A DNA stretch of 64,000 nt from Thuidium tamariscinum (lineage: Eukaryota; Streptophyta; Bryopsida; Hypnales; Thuidiaceae), in contig OZ019759.1 of NCBI GenBank assembly GCA_947034885.2, positions 17,176,501-17,240,500 of the forward strand, read 5' to 3'. The translations under genes and the position numbers were made by a program. Shown piece by piece: positions 12,701 through 25,639 of this stretch (positions are counted from its first letter, which is position 1; each line of letters begins with the position of its first letter). The notes below the pieces were generated by a model. That model was not told the origin of the DNA, ran no database searches, and saw only the letters and a program-made list of their open reading frames with translations.

Positions 12701-12999
12701 AACATACGTTGTATGAGAATTTCAAAGAAAAAAATTAAAAACTCCATTCATAGTGAGCTGCCCAAAATTGCTATGTTGCCAAAAAATGCAGTTTGGGCGT
12801 TTAGGGGTTAAACATTTCAATGTTTCTTTAGGTTCCCATTCATGAACCTTCAACCCCTTAACCACACATTTAAACATTTCAATATTGAAATTGAATTAGG
12901 ATTTGTGAACCTACAACCCCTTAGATTTTAGGCAAATATTTTAACATTTTAACCCCTAAAGGACCAACATGCGTTTAGGGGCCGTATAGAAATTTTGGG

Positions 13000-13980
13000 C
13001 AGGTACGTGTGATTAGAAATTTGAATATTTTGGGCTCAAATTTTAATAGAAGGTGGGGGCAAGGAATATCTTCATGTGTATCAAATTTCATGACATTTGG
13101 AGATATGACTCAAAAGTTATGGCCTAATATGTTGCTTTTTTTGGTAAGTGGGCAGTTCAGGTCTTCGGGACTAAAAAAAGATCAGAAAAAATCACTTTTT
13201 TAAAAAATGAAAATTTTAAACTGGTTTTCTACATGTTTATATAAGTGGAAAGCTTTGAATCATTCCATTTCAATCAAAGAGTCAAAAGTTATGAGGTTTT
13301 TCTGTTTGCGGGTAGTAATGGATTCTCCACTATCAAAGAAACTTTGAAGTTGTTTATTTCACTCAAATTTCAATATTTAAATAAATAAATAAAACCCTAG
13401 GATGTAGATTGATTATTACAACATTACAACCATTGGGATTGTCATTTTCTAATTCTATAATTAAATTCTTAACAATTTAGTATTATGAATCATTCTCTAC
13501 TTCTTTTACTTACTATTTTTTTCCTATATGTTGTACAATTCCAAATGACATGAAATTTTTTGAGCATATCTCCATCTTGTTTAGGAAATTGAATTCAAAG
13601 AGGCACCACCATTTTCAACATTTTTTCCTTGAGAAGTGAGCTTGTGAAGTGTAGCTGCCCAATTCTTTGTAGGACTAAAAAAATGGTTTAGGGGAATTTG
13701 AATGCTTATATCTTTTGATCCACATGGTGGAATTTTCTGAAATTTTTACCACATGTTTTGTAGACATTATACTACAAGATCCTATAGTTACATGTATCAA
13801 AAAATGTTTTTATCAAGGAAATGGGTAGTTGCACTAGAAATGGTAGTTTTCGAGCGTTTTTGGAGAATACATAGTCATGGAACTTTAGGGGTTGAGGGTT
13901 TCTTCGATTCCCATTCCAACCTACAATCCCTTAGGCGCACATTTAAACATTCATATTGCATTTGATGTCCAATACTCCGA
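13000..13980 (-). repeat. Long inverted repeat, right arm
   Basis: Reverse complement of the 11.8-12.7 kb arm. For example, 'cattacaaccattgggatt' at about 13423 mirrors 12334-12352. The roughly 300-bp centre contains several 'accccttaa/aggggttaa' phrases. The structure could be the body of a foldback or MITE-like element, or two opposed copies of a dispersed repeat. Confidence 0.65.
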
Positions 13981-14028
13981 TTTAGCAAAGATGTTGTACC
14001 ATTCATGAAAGACAAAAACAAACATTGT

Positions 14029-14034
14029 TTATTA
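14029..14034 (-). terminator. Likely polyadenylation signal of the hAT gene
   Basis: An AATAAA hexamer on the minus strand lies about 80 bp downstream of the last stop of the hAT-type gene at 14112. Confidence 0.45.
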
Positions 14035-14111
14035 AAGTCTTCCTCAACAACAAATGGTAATCACCTACTCTTGGTATATATGAGCATCTAAAGCCCTAAG
14101 CTTACATCCCT

Positions 14112-17100
14112 TCAATTAGAAGGACAATAATCATCATCTCCTTTCATCTCTGCCCCACTACTCTCGCATCCTCGTCTGTATCCTACGTCTTCATCGCTCG
14201 ATGTGTTCTCCATACCATCTGATGAAGATCCTGCGCCTTCTACTTGCTTACTTCTCTTTGCTTTCCTTCGCTTGATTGGCTTCTTGTATTCCTCTTTTAC
14301 TTTCAATATGGCTTTGCTCATTTCTTCCCTAGAATTTAGACACGCGCCCGGTTTCATTTTCCTCTTCGCAACAGGTAGGCATGTATGAAGGGGGGTTCTA
14401 CCTGCATTCAATTTCTTCACTGGTGAAACCGCAAAAGGCTGCATAGGTCTTTTTTTATTACCTTCATTGCCTACTTTGACCTCTAATTTCACTACCTGGG
14501 GACATCCATGAACGATTATGTTTGTGGCCCTCAAAGATTGCGGTGGAGAGGTTGCTGATTTCAGATTGCATCGTGGCGGTGCGGTGTGCAAAGCTAAATT
14601 ACGTTTCATCTGTGCCAATGTCACATCTCCGTCATCATCGGTGGATGATAATACAGTGGCAGTAAATTCGATGCAAGGCTGCTTTGCCTTGCCAACATTA
14701 ACAAGCCGATGTCCAAGCCCTAAGCTCCTTGAACCGTCCGGATTTTGGCTACTAGTTCCAAATATGGCACCCGGTGCACCGCTCCGAGGTGGTTTTGGGG
14801 AATCTTGCATGAGCTCTTCTCTACGTTTGAGTGTATTGCCAAGCTTGGACTCTCGACCTCTTCTACACGTTCAATACCATTTTCCTTTACTACAATTGTA
14901 TTGATCGGGACCTCGTCATTGTCCGTACAACCCCTTTCTCCATCATTTTCTTCATCATTATCCTTTTCTTGAACCCCTCCTGTGGATGGAGATTGACAAA
15001 TACGAATGCCTTCATCCGTGCCACCATCCCCACCATCGGGAAGTGTTGTCCCATCCGCCTCCGCTATCTCTACAAAAGCGTCCTCCTTCTGCGATAGAAT
15101 AGATTCGCTATTCAAAAATCCGGATCCATCCACGAATCTTGCTATACGAGGTTCATCTTCACCGTACCCATCATTCTCCTCATCGGAGTGAAAGTCATAG
15201 ATGCTTGTATTATTGCCTCTCCACCCACCATTCATTGGACTAGGACTACGATACGTTTCGTCATACAAATTGTCCATGTCATTGTCCTCGTCACCTTCAT
15301 CCCGTTGGTCAAGTGGATGAAGTCCATCATCGATGTCTTCTGCATCGCTTCCCGCATCGGAGGACTCGTAGTCCACATTGTCTCTGTACCATTTCTTCTC
15401 ATCCTTGTTCTTCGATGCGCCCACAACTTTTGAATTGGTGTACACATACACCAAGTCCGCTGCCTGGGTTGTTGCCAATTTGTTCCGAGATTTGTTGTGA
15501 ACATAAGAGTAGCTACTCCAATTTCGTTCGCATGCAGATGATGACACCGGTTGGGCCAAAATCCTCTTGGCAATGGGAGCAATTAGCTTCCCACATGCAC
15601 CTTCAAAATCCCACCAAGCATGGGCCGACAACATTTGTTCTTGTGGCTCCAACATGGTATCGAATGGAGGGTCCCTATAGCGGAAGGCTATAAATTCCTT
15701 CACCACCTTCGCGTACTCTTCGGTAGAACATATCTTCGTTAGAACGTTCTTGCATCTCTCTGTTGCATCTTGATCGTCGGCTAGTTCTTTGTCGTGGAGA
15801 AGATACGGATTCAAAAGAGCGCCTGCATAATGGAGGTCTGTCTCCCCCATCTTTCGTCATTTTACGAAGGACTCCTCCAATGGTATCATCCGGTCAAGGT
15901 CCAAACAAAAAGGTGCTCCTCGTAGACCAAACACATGTTTTTCTAAATTCCGCATAATATGCAATACCTTCCCCATGCACGGCGTCTTTGCATCCAAATC
16001 ACGTAGACCGAATACAACTGGGGCTGTCAGTTCCCGCACATTGGTCAATCGGTCCCAGAAATGCTCATCCACAACTGTATTGTACACGTTCCTTGACTGC
16101 GATCGTGATTTGCCTTTGTCTCTATCATCTAATGTGTTCACGTACGCCACCCATTGTGGATCCACCACACTCTGCTTCAACGCATCCTTCACTTCCAACA
16201 AGCGGTCAATCATGATGAAATAAGAAGCAAACCTTGTTTCCAACGGCTTCAACAAACTGAACCTCCTCTCGTATTTCCGAAATATGGCAAGTGGCATGTG
16301 CCTCTTCTTGAAGAATTTGACAACGACCTCGGCAGCCTTCACGTAATCTTTGATCCATGGTTGCTTCGCCCAATCCTTAAGCAACAAGTTCAAGGCATGC
16401 ACCACACATCCTTGAAAATATATGTGTGGATATTTATGGGACACCAAATTCCATGCTGCGGGGTTTGTATTGGTATTATCCGCAGTCACTTGCACTACAT
16501 TCTTGGGGCCCACTTGCTCTATGAATTCTTCCAAGATAGAAGCCACATACGGTGTTGTCTTCTTCTGTCCACTCGTATCCACGGATCCAAGGAATTGTTC
16601 ACCTGCTGAAGATATGAGCATTGCATTTATTAATGGACGGTTTGTCACCGAGCTCCATCCATCAAAAGATAGTGTTGCTCCGAACTTCCTCACACTGTCT
16701 TCAGTCCTCAAAAGCAACTTCGTTTGAATATCTGACTTCGCTTGATCAAGCAATTTATGTCACAGATCATTGTATGATGGAGGAGTGTAGGACTTTTTAA
16801 ACTCAGCCGTCAACTTCACCGCTTCCCAAAAGGCTGGATTCCGAGCTACTGAAAATGGTATATTCGCCGAATAAAAAAAATGAGCCCACGTTGCATGTAA
16901 TTTGCGTCTGTTGACTTCATCAAATCCATCCACTAGCCTACTCTGCGTTGCAGGCCTACTGCTTGATGCCCTCGAAGTATGCCGATTACCACCTGATTCC
17001 GTAGTTGGAGTTATTTGTGAACCCACAACGACCACTTCTTCCGATGCGGTGCATGAATCTTCTTGCGTAGAACACGGCGTGCCCCTATCATTCAAAAGAT

Positions 17101-17371
17101 TGCTTGTGGACATTGGCATGTCGTTGCCATCCGTTCCGTCCGCAACAGGTCTTTTGGGAAACAGCCCTTTGCAATTAACAAATAAGGATTTTGTTGTGGA
17201 TGTCAACTACGAGCACAAGCCGATGCCCCTATCACGCTGTCCCGTAGGGCCTTCGTATCCCAAGTGGCTCAACATACGGCTAGTTTTTCGGGCGAACACA
17301 CACTTGCAAGCCTTGCATTGTATTTTGTTTGTTTCCGGGATCGTGTACCAAGTGGTGAAGTCTTTGTTCAT
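14112..17371 (-). pseudogene. hAT-superfamily transposase with BED zinc finger, broken by three stops and a frameshift
   Basis: One frame runs from the ATG at 17371 to 14720 and is interrupted only by TAG (17207-17209), TGA (16760-16762) and TGA (15857-15859). The first 54 codons hold a BED-type finger (CKACKC ... HLGYEG ... C). Next come the DUF659/hAT core with LSFDGWS and VTADNTNTNP, carrying two catalytic Asp, and the C-terminal dimerisation block with SSACERNWSSYSYVHNKSRN. A DDE enzyme of this kind would cut and paste its own element. Beyond the hAT domain is an unusually long acidic tail (many Asp/Glu, 15.4-14.9 kb). Near 14870 the sensible frame changes; the new frame continues to 14112 with a Lys/Arg-rich KRRKAKRSK cluster and an acidic end. 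The stops fit C-to-T changes (for example CGA to TGA). Terminal repeats were not identified. Confidence 0.85.
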
Positions 17372-17599
17372 ATTGAATTCTTTTTCCCTTCAATTGTAAT
17401 TGGTAACGTTAGCACTATGTTGTAAAAGTCCACAATCAAATAAGCACTGAGTGCAAAAAGCCTTCAAAATGAAAGCCCCCCCTTCCACCAAACTATGCAT
17501 TACCAAGCAAGGGACACAAATAAATTTGCAGCGCCTAGCCCTTGGAAATCTTAGTGTTCAGTTCATCAAGAGTGCTTACAAATGACTTCTCTCAGTCTA

Positions 17600-17605
17600 C
17601 TTATA
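17600..17605 (-). promoter_or_regulatory. TATA box of the hAT gene
   Basis: CTATAAGTAG on the minus strand lies about 230 bp upstream of the ATG at 17371 and directly downstream of CGGACG array 2. The same order is found at three other genes in the window. Confidence 0.5.
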
Positions 17606-17619
17606 GTAAACTGAGCGCA

Positions 17620-17775
17620 GTTGACCGTTGGAGCGGACAGTCTAATACCCGTTGCAACAGTCGCTGAATCGAAGCGGACGGCCACTTCGGTCGGGGCGGA
17701 CAGCCAATTCGGTCGGGGCGGACGACCAGTTTGGTTAGGGGCGGACGGCGACTTCGGTCCAAGCAGACTGGCCGT
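17620..17775. repeat. CGGACG array 2, upstream of the hAT gene
   Basis: The unit 'cggtcggggcggacggccag' and variants repeat over about 150 bp. The array sits immediately 5' of the TATA box of the minus-strand hAT gene. Confidence 0.8.
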
Positions 17776-18757
17776 GCGTAAAACATATACAGTAAGGTCT
17801 ACTTCATTTACGAATTCTTGCTGTCACATGGAAAAAAAAATCCCCTACTGCTACCATCTTTGACGCCCTCCCTAGGGCTCAAAAATTGTTATTTTTACAT
17901 TTAATTTTCTGCACAAGATCGTCTCTATGTTCATAACACATGCGTCAAATTTCAAGGCCAAAAGATTTGCCCGGAAAAAGATTTTTCAAAATCTACGTAC
18001 ATGTGTGGTTGTGTCTAAAATTCCAATGCTACCAACTTTGACACCCTCCCAAAGAAGCAGAGATTGAGAAATTAAAATTTGGCCATGAAATTCTTGGCAT
18101 GAGATCATCTTAGTGTTGATAATATGTATGCCAAATTTCAGGTTCTAAGGATTTGCTCATACAAAGCAACTTCAAATCTACTGACGGAAGTAGTTCTTAG
18201 AAATTTTTTGACAACTATACATGTTTACTGAAAATAATATTTTATTGAAAACACCTCTAGTGTATGTCCAAGGCCTCTTTTGAGCATCGACGAATTTGTT
18301 CAAATTGAACAAACAACAAACATTTTTATAAGTTGTATATTTCTTTTTCTGCATGGTAACCGTGCCAATTGAAACTAGGCATATTAGAGATCATATACAA
18401 AAACAAAACAAATCAAAATCAATTAAGAATTCAAAGATTATAATATTCAATCACAATTTCTTACATCCAATACCATGCCTCTAATAGCATACATTCCACA
18501 TCAAAAAGTATTGTGCATAGTGAATACGTACATTGACTAATTGATACATACATAAATAGATAGATAAATGAATAGATAGATAAATAATTCCATATATATG
18601 TTCATATTAAAAACCGATAATAAGTCAAAGCATATTCCGTGTACGTTTACCTAGTATTGCTCTATCCTTCTAAAATCCACATCACCATCTAACCATCCAT
18701 AGTCCATACAATACGATGGTTCAATCAAAAACTCATACAAGACGTATAGGTCCATGT
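17776..18757. other. AT-rich spacer
   Basis: No gene is seen. It contains a short simple repeat of GATA type at about 18555-18590 ('atagatagataaatgaatagatagataaat') and two loosely similar blocks with 'ccctcccta/aagg' near 17865 and 18048. It would hold the 3' UTR of the RING gene. Confidence 0.5.
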
Positions 18758-21700
18758 CTACTTTGTTTTACTACTACTACCCTCTCCCGAACCACAAGAC
18801 GATTCATCTTTAGTGCGTCGAGCTGCACTTCTTAGACTTTCTCGACGAGCTTGGGCCTCAGGGCTTTCAGTCGTTTCAAGGCCAACTAGTCGTGCAGATT
18901 TGTTAGTCCGCTCAACTACTTTGAATGCTTCTACCGTGTCCACTGTATAATGATCATCATCTTCCAACTTCCGTTTCTTCTCTCTTTTGGGAGTCAAATC
19001 CACAGACTTCAACTTCAAGGTTGACAAAGTAGACTGCAATCGAAGTAAGACCTCGTCTACCACTTTGTTGGCCACTTCAAATGAGAATTCATTCAATGAT
19101 TTTTCGGTTGTACATCCTTCGAATAGAAGTGTCCTCCACTGCTTTATGATTTCTCCAACCCGCCGGTCAAATGCCTCCACCACCTCCACCATTGGTTCGC
19201 TTGTGTTCCATTCCGCATCTATGTCTACGGAAGCACGATATTCGGCAGCTTCTTCCAACTTTGACAACAACAACGCCCGACGTATCAAACCGTGGTGGTA
19301 TGCCGCATATTGTTCCTTGAATTCTTCTGAATCCTCCACGACAACCCATTCTCCACCTTCCGTTTTCTCCACGTGCTTCTCTGGAAACCGGAAGAACTTA
19401 TTACATTGCACGCTCCAATGCCCCCCCATGTTGCGACAAAACAATTCACGACCCTCATCATCGTCAATTGAACGGGCACGTATTTCCACCTCGTTCGTTT
19501 GGGTCATCCAATTGAAAGCATCCACTGGACCACGGACGTCATCGTACAATGCATGCTTCCGTTCTGTTGGGTTCCATTGTAGAGGTTTGCCCCAATGCTT
19601 ATAATTCACAAATTCGTATGGCCCTTGGTCCAATGGAAGGGTCCACCTGTTGTATTCCTGGCCGGGGGGCATAACATCCAAGAGTCCAAACAATTCATAA
19701 AACCTAGGACTCAAAGGAGAACGACATTCGGCACAAACCGAGCTAAACATTGATGCTTTAATGATGCACCGCACGTGAAAAGTGTGGCCACAATGGCCCA
19801 AGGTTATGGCTCCTTCAGGTCCAAAACCGTATTGGCAAATTGTACAAACACCATCCAACATTTTATGACATGCATCAAAATTATGCATAACACGCTTCTC
19901 CTTGTTGTTGATGTGTGCTGAAAGCGTTTGGTAAGGGACCCATCCTTCCTCTACTTCCAAGGCCCAATTGATATTTCCACCCTCCGTTTTCTTTGTGTGG
20001 TTCAAGCGCTCCATCATAGCATCTGTGTTTCCCCAACATGTGATTGAAGCACTCTCAATTGGATGGCGATCCACCTCGCTCTCGAACTTCTTCAAATGTT
20101 TCTCGACGGCATTGCATTCATCGTTACCCTTCAATGCAATCGTACAAAGCTTATTCATTTCTCGAGCTGCTAACAAAGGTGGGTCTTGAAGTTTTTGTAC
20201 CCATCCCAACCAACGAGACTCCGATCCGCTCCTAGGCAAATATTCATCCATGGCCTGCACTCGTATCATTTGATCCAACTTGGGCTGAAGAAGGGCTTTT
20301 TCGGCATTCGACTGGTCCAGTTCTTTTTGCAAGTCAAGCCAACTTTTACGGCCAATCGGCAAAGTTCGTTCCTCTGGCTCGACATGAGCTTTGCCCTTGT
20401 CCATTGGAAGAGAGAGTTGATCGCTACCTTGAGTCCCTTGACTTGGCTCAATATATTTCAATGATTGAGCCATCCTTTGAATCCTGTCCTCGCGTTTCTC
20501 TTCTTCAAGTTCACTGGTGAGCGCAACCTTCAACCGTATAATATCTCTTCCTCTTTCTTTTAGCTCCTGCCTTAATTGAGCGTGACTTTCTTCACAATGA
20601 ATCGCAGACGTGAGAATTGGTAACATTTGATCGGTGAAGTGCAGGAAAGCCGTCGCATCGCTCAATAGTGTAGGAGCTAGGGACGCTAATTCATCAGCAA
20701 ACGCACCAACCCTTGGAGCCAATTCATCTATCCATGTGGCAGTTCTTGTCAATGCCAAAGCGGCATGTGGAAAGTCAGCGGGTTTATATACTTTCTTCGG
20801 TGGAGTACTGCTTTCCGGCTCGTTCTGCTCAGTTCGTTGCTCAAATGGAAACAAACGTTCTTCAATTGTCTTCCACTTCATACTAAGGTCAAGCATGCCT
20901 TCCAAATGCGGAATCTGTGGCATTGCAACAAGATTCTTGAAGCTAGTCGAGTCTAAATTTGACAAATGTGGATACTTTTTTATAAACTCATATGTATCCA
21001 CTGTCACATTCGTCTTTGCAGCATTGGGTTGTTGCACATTCGTTCTTGACAGGTCCTCTTGAGTGATTGGAGTACACAATGGGCTCTCCGATGTTGGCAA
21101 CTGTGGATTTGGAGCTGCATATCCCAAACTATCTAAAACACCGCTGTCTACATAATGTCCAATTGTGACATTGGCCCCTACAACCTCTTCATCCGTGGGG
21201 TCCGTCTTCGGAGAAGACAAGCCACCATTTTTGTTGACGAGCTCTTCCCGGTTGGGAGATTTGTTTTGGTCATTCACATGAACCGCAGAAACGTCCATAA
21301 CTTTCGATGTTGTCTCCCTCGAATCCAACTGCGGTTTCGCACATGCGCTTGCTGAGGCCATCGTTGTAGGCGTTGCTGGATTTTGTAAGCTTGGTTGTAC
21401 CCTCTGCGCCGTCGTTGGCCAGGAATCAGGAATATCCTTTTGATTTTGCTGCAGCAGTAGAGGATTCTTCTTTGTTGTTTAGAACGTGCTCCAATCCACC
21501 TTGCGTTTCAATCTCAGTTCTGCATACACCATGGACGCCAAGCTGTAGTTGATGTACCCTTTAGACATTGGTTTAGGGCCAAACATGGCCCCCTACACCT
21601 TTGTCGCTCGATGGACAAAGTGCGGGTCAATGCAACCGTGTGGTTTACAGTTGAAATCCGCAGTCTGGCGTGCGTGTGCATCCCGAGGCCACAACTTGTT

Positions 21701-21907
21701 GATGTGGTACATTTTAACGTACTGCTTACATAGTTTGGAGGTCCAATAATTTGCGGTCTCATTTTCCCAACCGCTCTCTGCTATGATGTTCGGATCATCC
21801 AAAATTTCATAATGTAGTCCATGTGTAGTCCCCTTCGCTTTATTTCGCTTTTTCTGGTCACCTCCTGAATTCATCCCATCAGTACCTGCACCGCTGTCTG
21901 TAGCCAT
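18758..21907 (-). pseudogene. Transposon-associated RING-H2 gene with shared N-terminal domain, two in-frame stops
   Basis: The frame opens at the ATG at 21907 and stays open to 18758 except for TAG (21593-21595) and TAA (21479-21481). The first 140 codons match the intact protein at 26216-27289 (pattern GWE.E...W...CK.YVKM.HI.KLW ... HFVHR), and the match continues past the TAG to KVDW. The remaining 867 codons after the ATG at 21361 are uninterrupted: a coiled-coil-like Glu/Arg/Lys stretch (about 260-300), a RING-H2 finger at about 506-546 (C-x2-C-x14-C-x-H-x2-H-x2-C-x10-C-x2-C) and a basic, Ser-rich tail with KREKKRK. RING-H2 domains usually recruit E2 enzymes for ubiquitination. The 867-residue part could be translated alone from 21361, so this may be a functional gene with a decayed leader. 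Confidence 0.7.
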
Positions 21908-22139
21908 GATAGAGAATCCGAATTTACAAGCCCTTGCAAATCAAAATTCTGTGAACCGGAGGGTATGAAACGTGTCTTCGTAATACAATCGGTCAAAGCT
22001 TCGACGTGAAAAAGTAATGACCCCTTCTCTCCGCCAAGTAGGAGCAACTAGCACCACGCACTTACACGTGGCAATAAGCAGCCCATCCGACTTGGGTCAC
22101 TTCGTGAGGAGAGAAGAAGTGAGGGAAAATGAAGGGGCC

Positions 22140-22410
22140 GTCCGACCATATACCCGTCCGCCGCCAGACCTAGACAGGTCCGGCACCGGACCGACGGACG
22201 GCCAGTGCGGACCATCGCCGGACGGGGCGTCCGCCTAGGGTCGTCCGACGACAGGCCCGTCCGGCGGACCTGTCGTCCGACCGCCCCGCCGCCCATCCGC
22301 CCGTGCGCTCTGCCGACCGCCCCCCGTCCGCCCTTCGGCCCTGCCCGTCCGCCTTGACGACCGACTGGGCGTCCAACAAAGGCGTCCGCCCTGCCGACCG
22401 CTCAGATTTC
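22140..22410. repeat. CGGACG array 3, upstream of the RING-H2 gene
   Basis: CCGTCCGCC and GACCGCCC motifs are densely repeated over about 270 bp. The array is 5' of the minus-strand gene starting at 21907. Confidence 0.85.
22146..22155 (-). promoter_or_regulatory. TATA box of the RING-H2 gene
   Basis: GGGTATATGG on the minus strand sits at the gene-proximal edge of CGGACG array 3, about 240 bp from the ATG at 21907. Confidence 0.5.
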
Positions 22411-22439
22411 AAGTCCAAACTGAACATTGGGTTCTCCAG

Positions 22440-23400
22440 AAGTCATATTTAAAGCTTGAACCCTTAAAGGACCATCAATATACTTTCACCAAAAGTGCTC
22501 CAATTGCCTCCAAAAAACCAAAACTGCCATTTCTAGTACAAGTACCAAAATCTTTGGAAAAAAACTTTTTTTGACATATCTGATCGTAGGATATTGTATT
22601 GTATAGTATCAAAAGCATGTGGTAAAAATTTCAAACATTTCCACCGAGTGGATTACAAGATATAAGCATTCAAATTAACTGAAATCATTTTTTTTACACT
22701 GCGAAAGCTGAAAAGCAAGGCAACTGCACTTCCCAAGCTCACATTTCTATGAAAAAATGACCTAAATGGTGGTGCTTCTTTGGATTTGTTTTCCTAGACA
22801 AGTTGGGCACATGCTTAAAAATTTTCAAATCATTTGGAACAGTACAACGTATAGGAAAAAATTAGTAAATACGTAGTAGTAGAGAATGATAAAACGCACT
22901 ACATTATTTACAGTTGAAATATGGAATTGAAAATTCCCAATCCCAAATTTCCAGTGGTTGCAAATTCGAAATGTTGTAATAATGTATCTACATCCTACGA
23001 TTTTTTTTTCGTCCAAAAATATTGGAAGTTGGGTAAGATAAAGGATTTCAAAGTTTATTTTAGAGTAGGAAATCCAAAATTACCCGGAAACAGAAAATCC
23101 ACATCCCTTTTGACTCATTCATCAAAAAGGAATGATTCAGAACTTCACGCATATTCAGAACTCTAGAAAAAGAATTTGTGGAATTCTTATTTATGAAATA
23201 AGTGATTTTCTTTGATTTGCATGAAATGCCCTGTTATAAAAAAAAAGTAACATGTTAGGCTATAACCTTTGACCGGTATTTTCAAATGCCATGAAAATTT
23301 GGTGCATATGACAGATCTTCTTCACCCCCACATTGGTCAATTGACTCAATTCCATTCAAATTTTAGCCTCAAATCTGGATATCCCCGCTCATAAGTAGTA
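22440..23400 (+). repeat. Dispersed repeat related to the 11.8-14.0 kb inverted repeat
   Basis: It shares colinear phrases with 11.8-12.7 kb: 'aaactgccatttctagtaca', 'tttcaaatcatttggaaca' and 'gaaatgttgtaataat'. As at 11.75 kb, it begins directly after a CGGACG array, so array plus repeat may be one unit. Confidence 0.65.
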
Positions 23401-25639
23401 GGTACCTACCCAAAATTTCTATACATCCCAAAAAAAAAGTGCGGGCTTTTAGGGGTAAAAATGGGAAGGGTTGGAAAAAGCATCCAATGTTCAATGTATT
23501 ATGTATGTGTGAAATTGAGTTTCATTCTGCACATTAAATTTTTTAAAGAAAGTAAGTCCTCAACCCTACACCCTATCCGAATAGCATCGACGTCCACTTT
23601 TGTAGAGTGTAGACAAGCCCGAACCCTAAACCTTAAACCCTAGAACCTAAACCCTAGCTTCTTCATCATTTTTGCATTATGGAAATATGGGTGTCATATA
23701 AAATAATAAATAGTGAAAATAAATTGATGAATGATTCAAGGATCCAACACATTATTAATTTAAAAAATGTATGCACCCTACTTTAATAGAGAAAACATAT
23801 ACTCTTTACATATTTCTAAATGCAAACCAGTAAGGCAGTAAGGGGTAAAATCATTTGAAGTACACTCCTTCATATTAACATTCACTTACATTGAAATGAA
23901 GGATTCTATAATTTTTCACATTTTGAAATCTTTTTTCAAGTATAATTGCATCATTTTCAAATTTCACTCATCCTCTAATGCAATCATGAATGTCACCATC
24001 TTCCAACTGTAGAATTGTAGAAAGTATGGTGATACATTTATCTAATTTGTTTAGAAATTGTTATATTAGGCCCTTACAAGTTAGAACTTGAGAGTTGAGA
24101 ATATCTTGCAATAAAATATGGTTATAAAATATAAATCTCTCCCTTTATTGTTAACCCTTAAAGGACCAAGGCCATTTTTTTGTTACAAACCACTCAAAAC
24201 TGTCATTTCTGCTGCGTTCACTATAAGAAAACCAAGAAAATACTTTTCTTTGGATCTAACCTTAGGATCTTGTACTTTACTTATCTAGGAAAAAGTGGCA
24301 AAAATATCAAATGACTTTGATCGCTATTCGTGGAATTTTTTGGAACTATGGAGTACGGAGTATGGACCTTGAATTAAAATTTTTGAAGGAATTTGAAGAA
24401 CTTAGATGGGAGTTGAAAGTCTAAGACAAAAATTTCAAGAAAAATAGGCTTGATTTTCATTATTCAAAAAATTCTTAAGTACAAGTAAGTCCAAGATTGA
24501 AAGAAAAACTAAATCATTAATAGCTCTAACATGGGATTGAAACACAATAATCTCAATGGTGAGATTGTTCTAGTTTTTTTCAACCCCCCGTCCCTTATTT
24601 TCAATATTTTGAGTTCATTGGATCATAGATGTTGTTATTGGGAATCAATTGTGAAAAAAATTACATTCCATGGAAGTTAATCAATTTTTTTATCTTTTGA
24701 AGAAATTTTTAAAAACTAAAAACAAGGATCGAATTCGAAATTTCAGCCCGCAGGTACTACCACAAATCCCATGTTTCCCCACAAGGGCCAAAAGTGAATG
24801 ACCCTTTAGGATTCCAACTTTCAATTGGAATTTCATTAAATTTGAATATTCCTTTGTCAATTGTCATAGAAGGTGTGTTACTATGTTTGGAACAATTTGA
24901 ATCACCTGAATTTCAACAAATGATATTGACAATTTCCAATATTTAAGACTAGTATCATTATAATTTCCTAGAATTACAAATTCTTCCAAAAGAAATTAAT
25001 TTCTGTTGAAATTGAAAACGTACTACGGTAATATAAATCATTCCTCTCTATCAAGTCCTAAGGTGAATTTTGGATACATATAATTTGAACATTGAAACCT
25101 AAAGTCATAGTTATTCCATGAAGTGTTCAAATTCCCCAAAATGCATGCAAATTGCAAAGAGAATCTAGCATTTATTTCTGATTTTCGAGAAGATTTAACA
25201 TCAACTTGGCTGGTTTCAGAACCTAAACCAGTGTAACATGCTTACTCAATGAATTTCAAGAATTCAAGTATCGATGTAAGGTAGAAGCACCCATTATTTT
25301 CAGTGTATCCATAGTTTGACATTAGAGTTTCTTACAAAGTGTCCCCACTAGTACCTTGAAACTTTAGTTGTGCTTGGTGGGTTCTGATTATTTTAGATTT
25401 TGGTGTGAGAATCTAGGCAGATTTACTAGGAGTGCAGATTTAGGTGCTCTATTAAGTCCTACTTTGAAAATTCACAGAAATTAGATGCCTCGTCCAAAAA
25501 TTCTAATTCTTTTTTTGGAAATTCATGATTTTCAGTTGCCAATACTACAAAAATATTCTTTATAGGAAAAGGTGCCTCCAACTATGCGGAAACTGCTAAC
25601 TAACTAACTTCGGCTGTAATAGGTGCTTCTACCTTAGGT
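23401..25639. other. AT-rich spacer with telomere-like and repeat fragments
   Basis: No gene is supported. At about 23618-23656 there is a degenerate CCCTAAA stretch ('accctaaaccttaaaccct'), resembling plant telomere repeats but far too short and imperfect to be a telomere. From about 24150 ('aacccttaaaggaccaag' then 'aaaactgtcatttctgctg') another partial copy of the 11.8/22.4 kb repeat begins. Confidence 0.5.

Noticed and set aside
14518-16727. Plus-strand open frames of 80-150 codons opposite the hAT gene
   Set aside because: They are shadows of the minus-strand transposase, whose catalytic and dimerisation motifs are unambiguous.
23618-23656. Telomere
   Set aside because: Only a few degenerate CCCTAAA units inside continuous sequence; an interstitial remnant at most.
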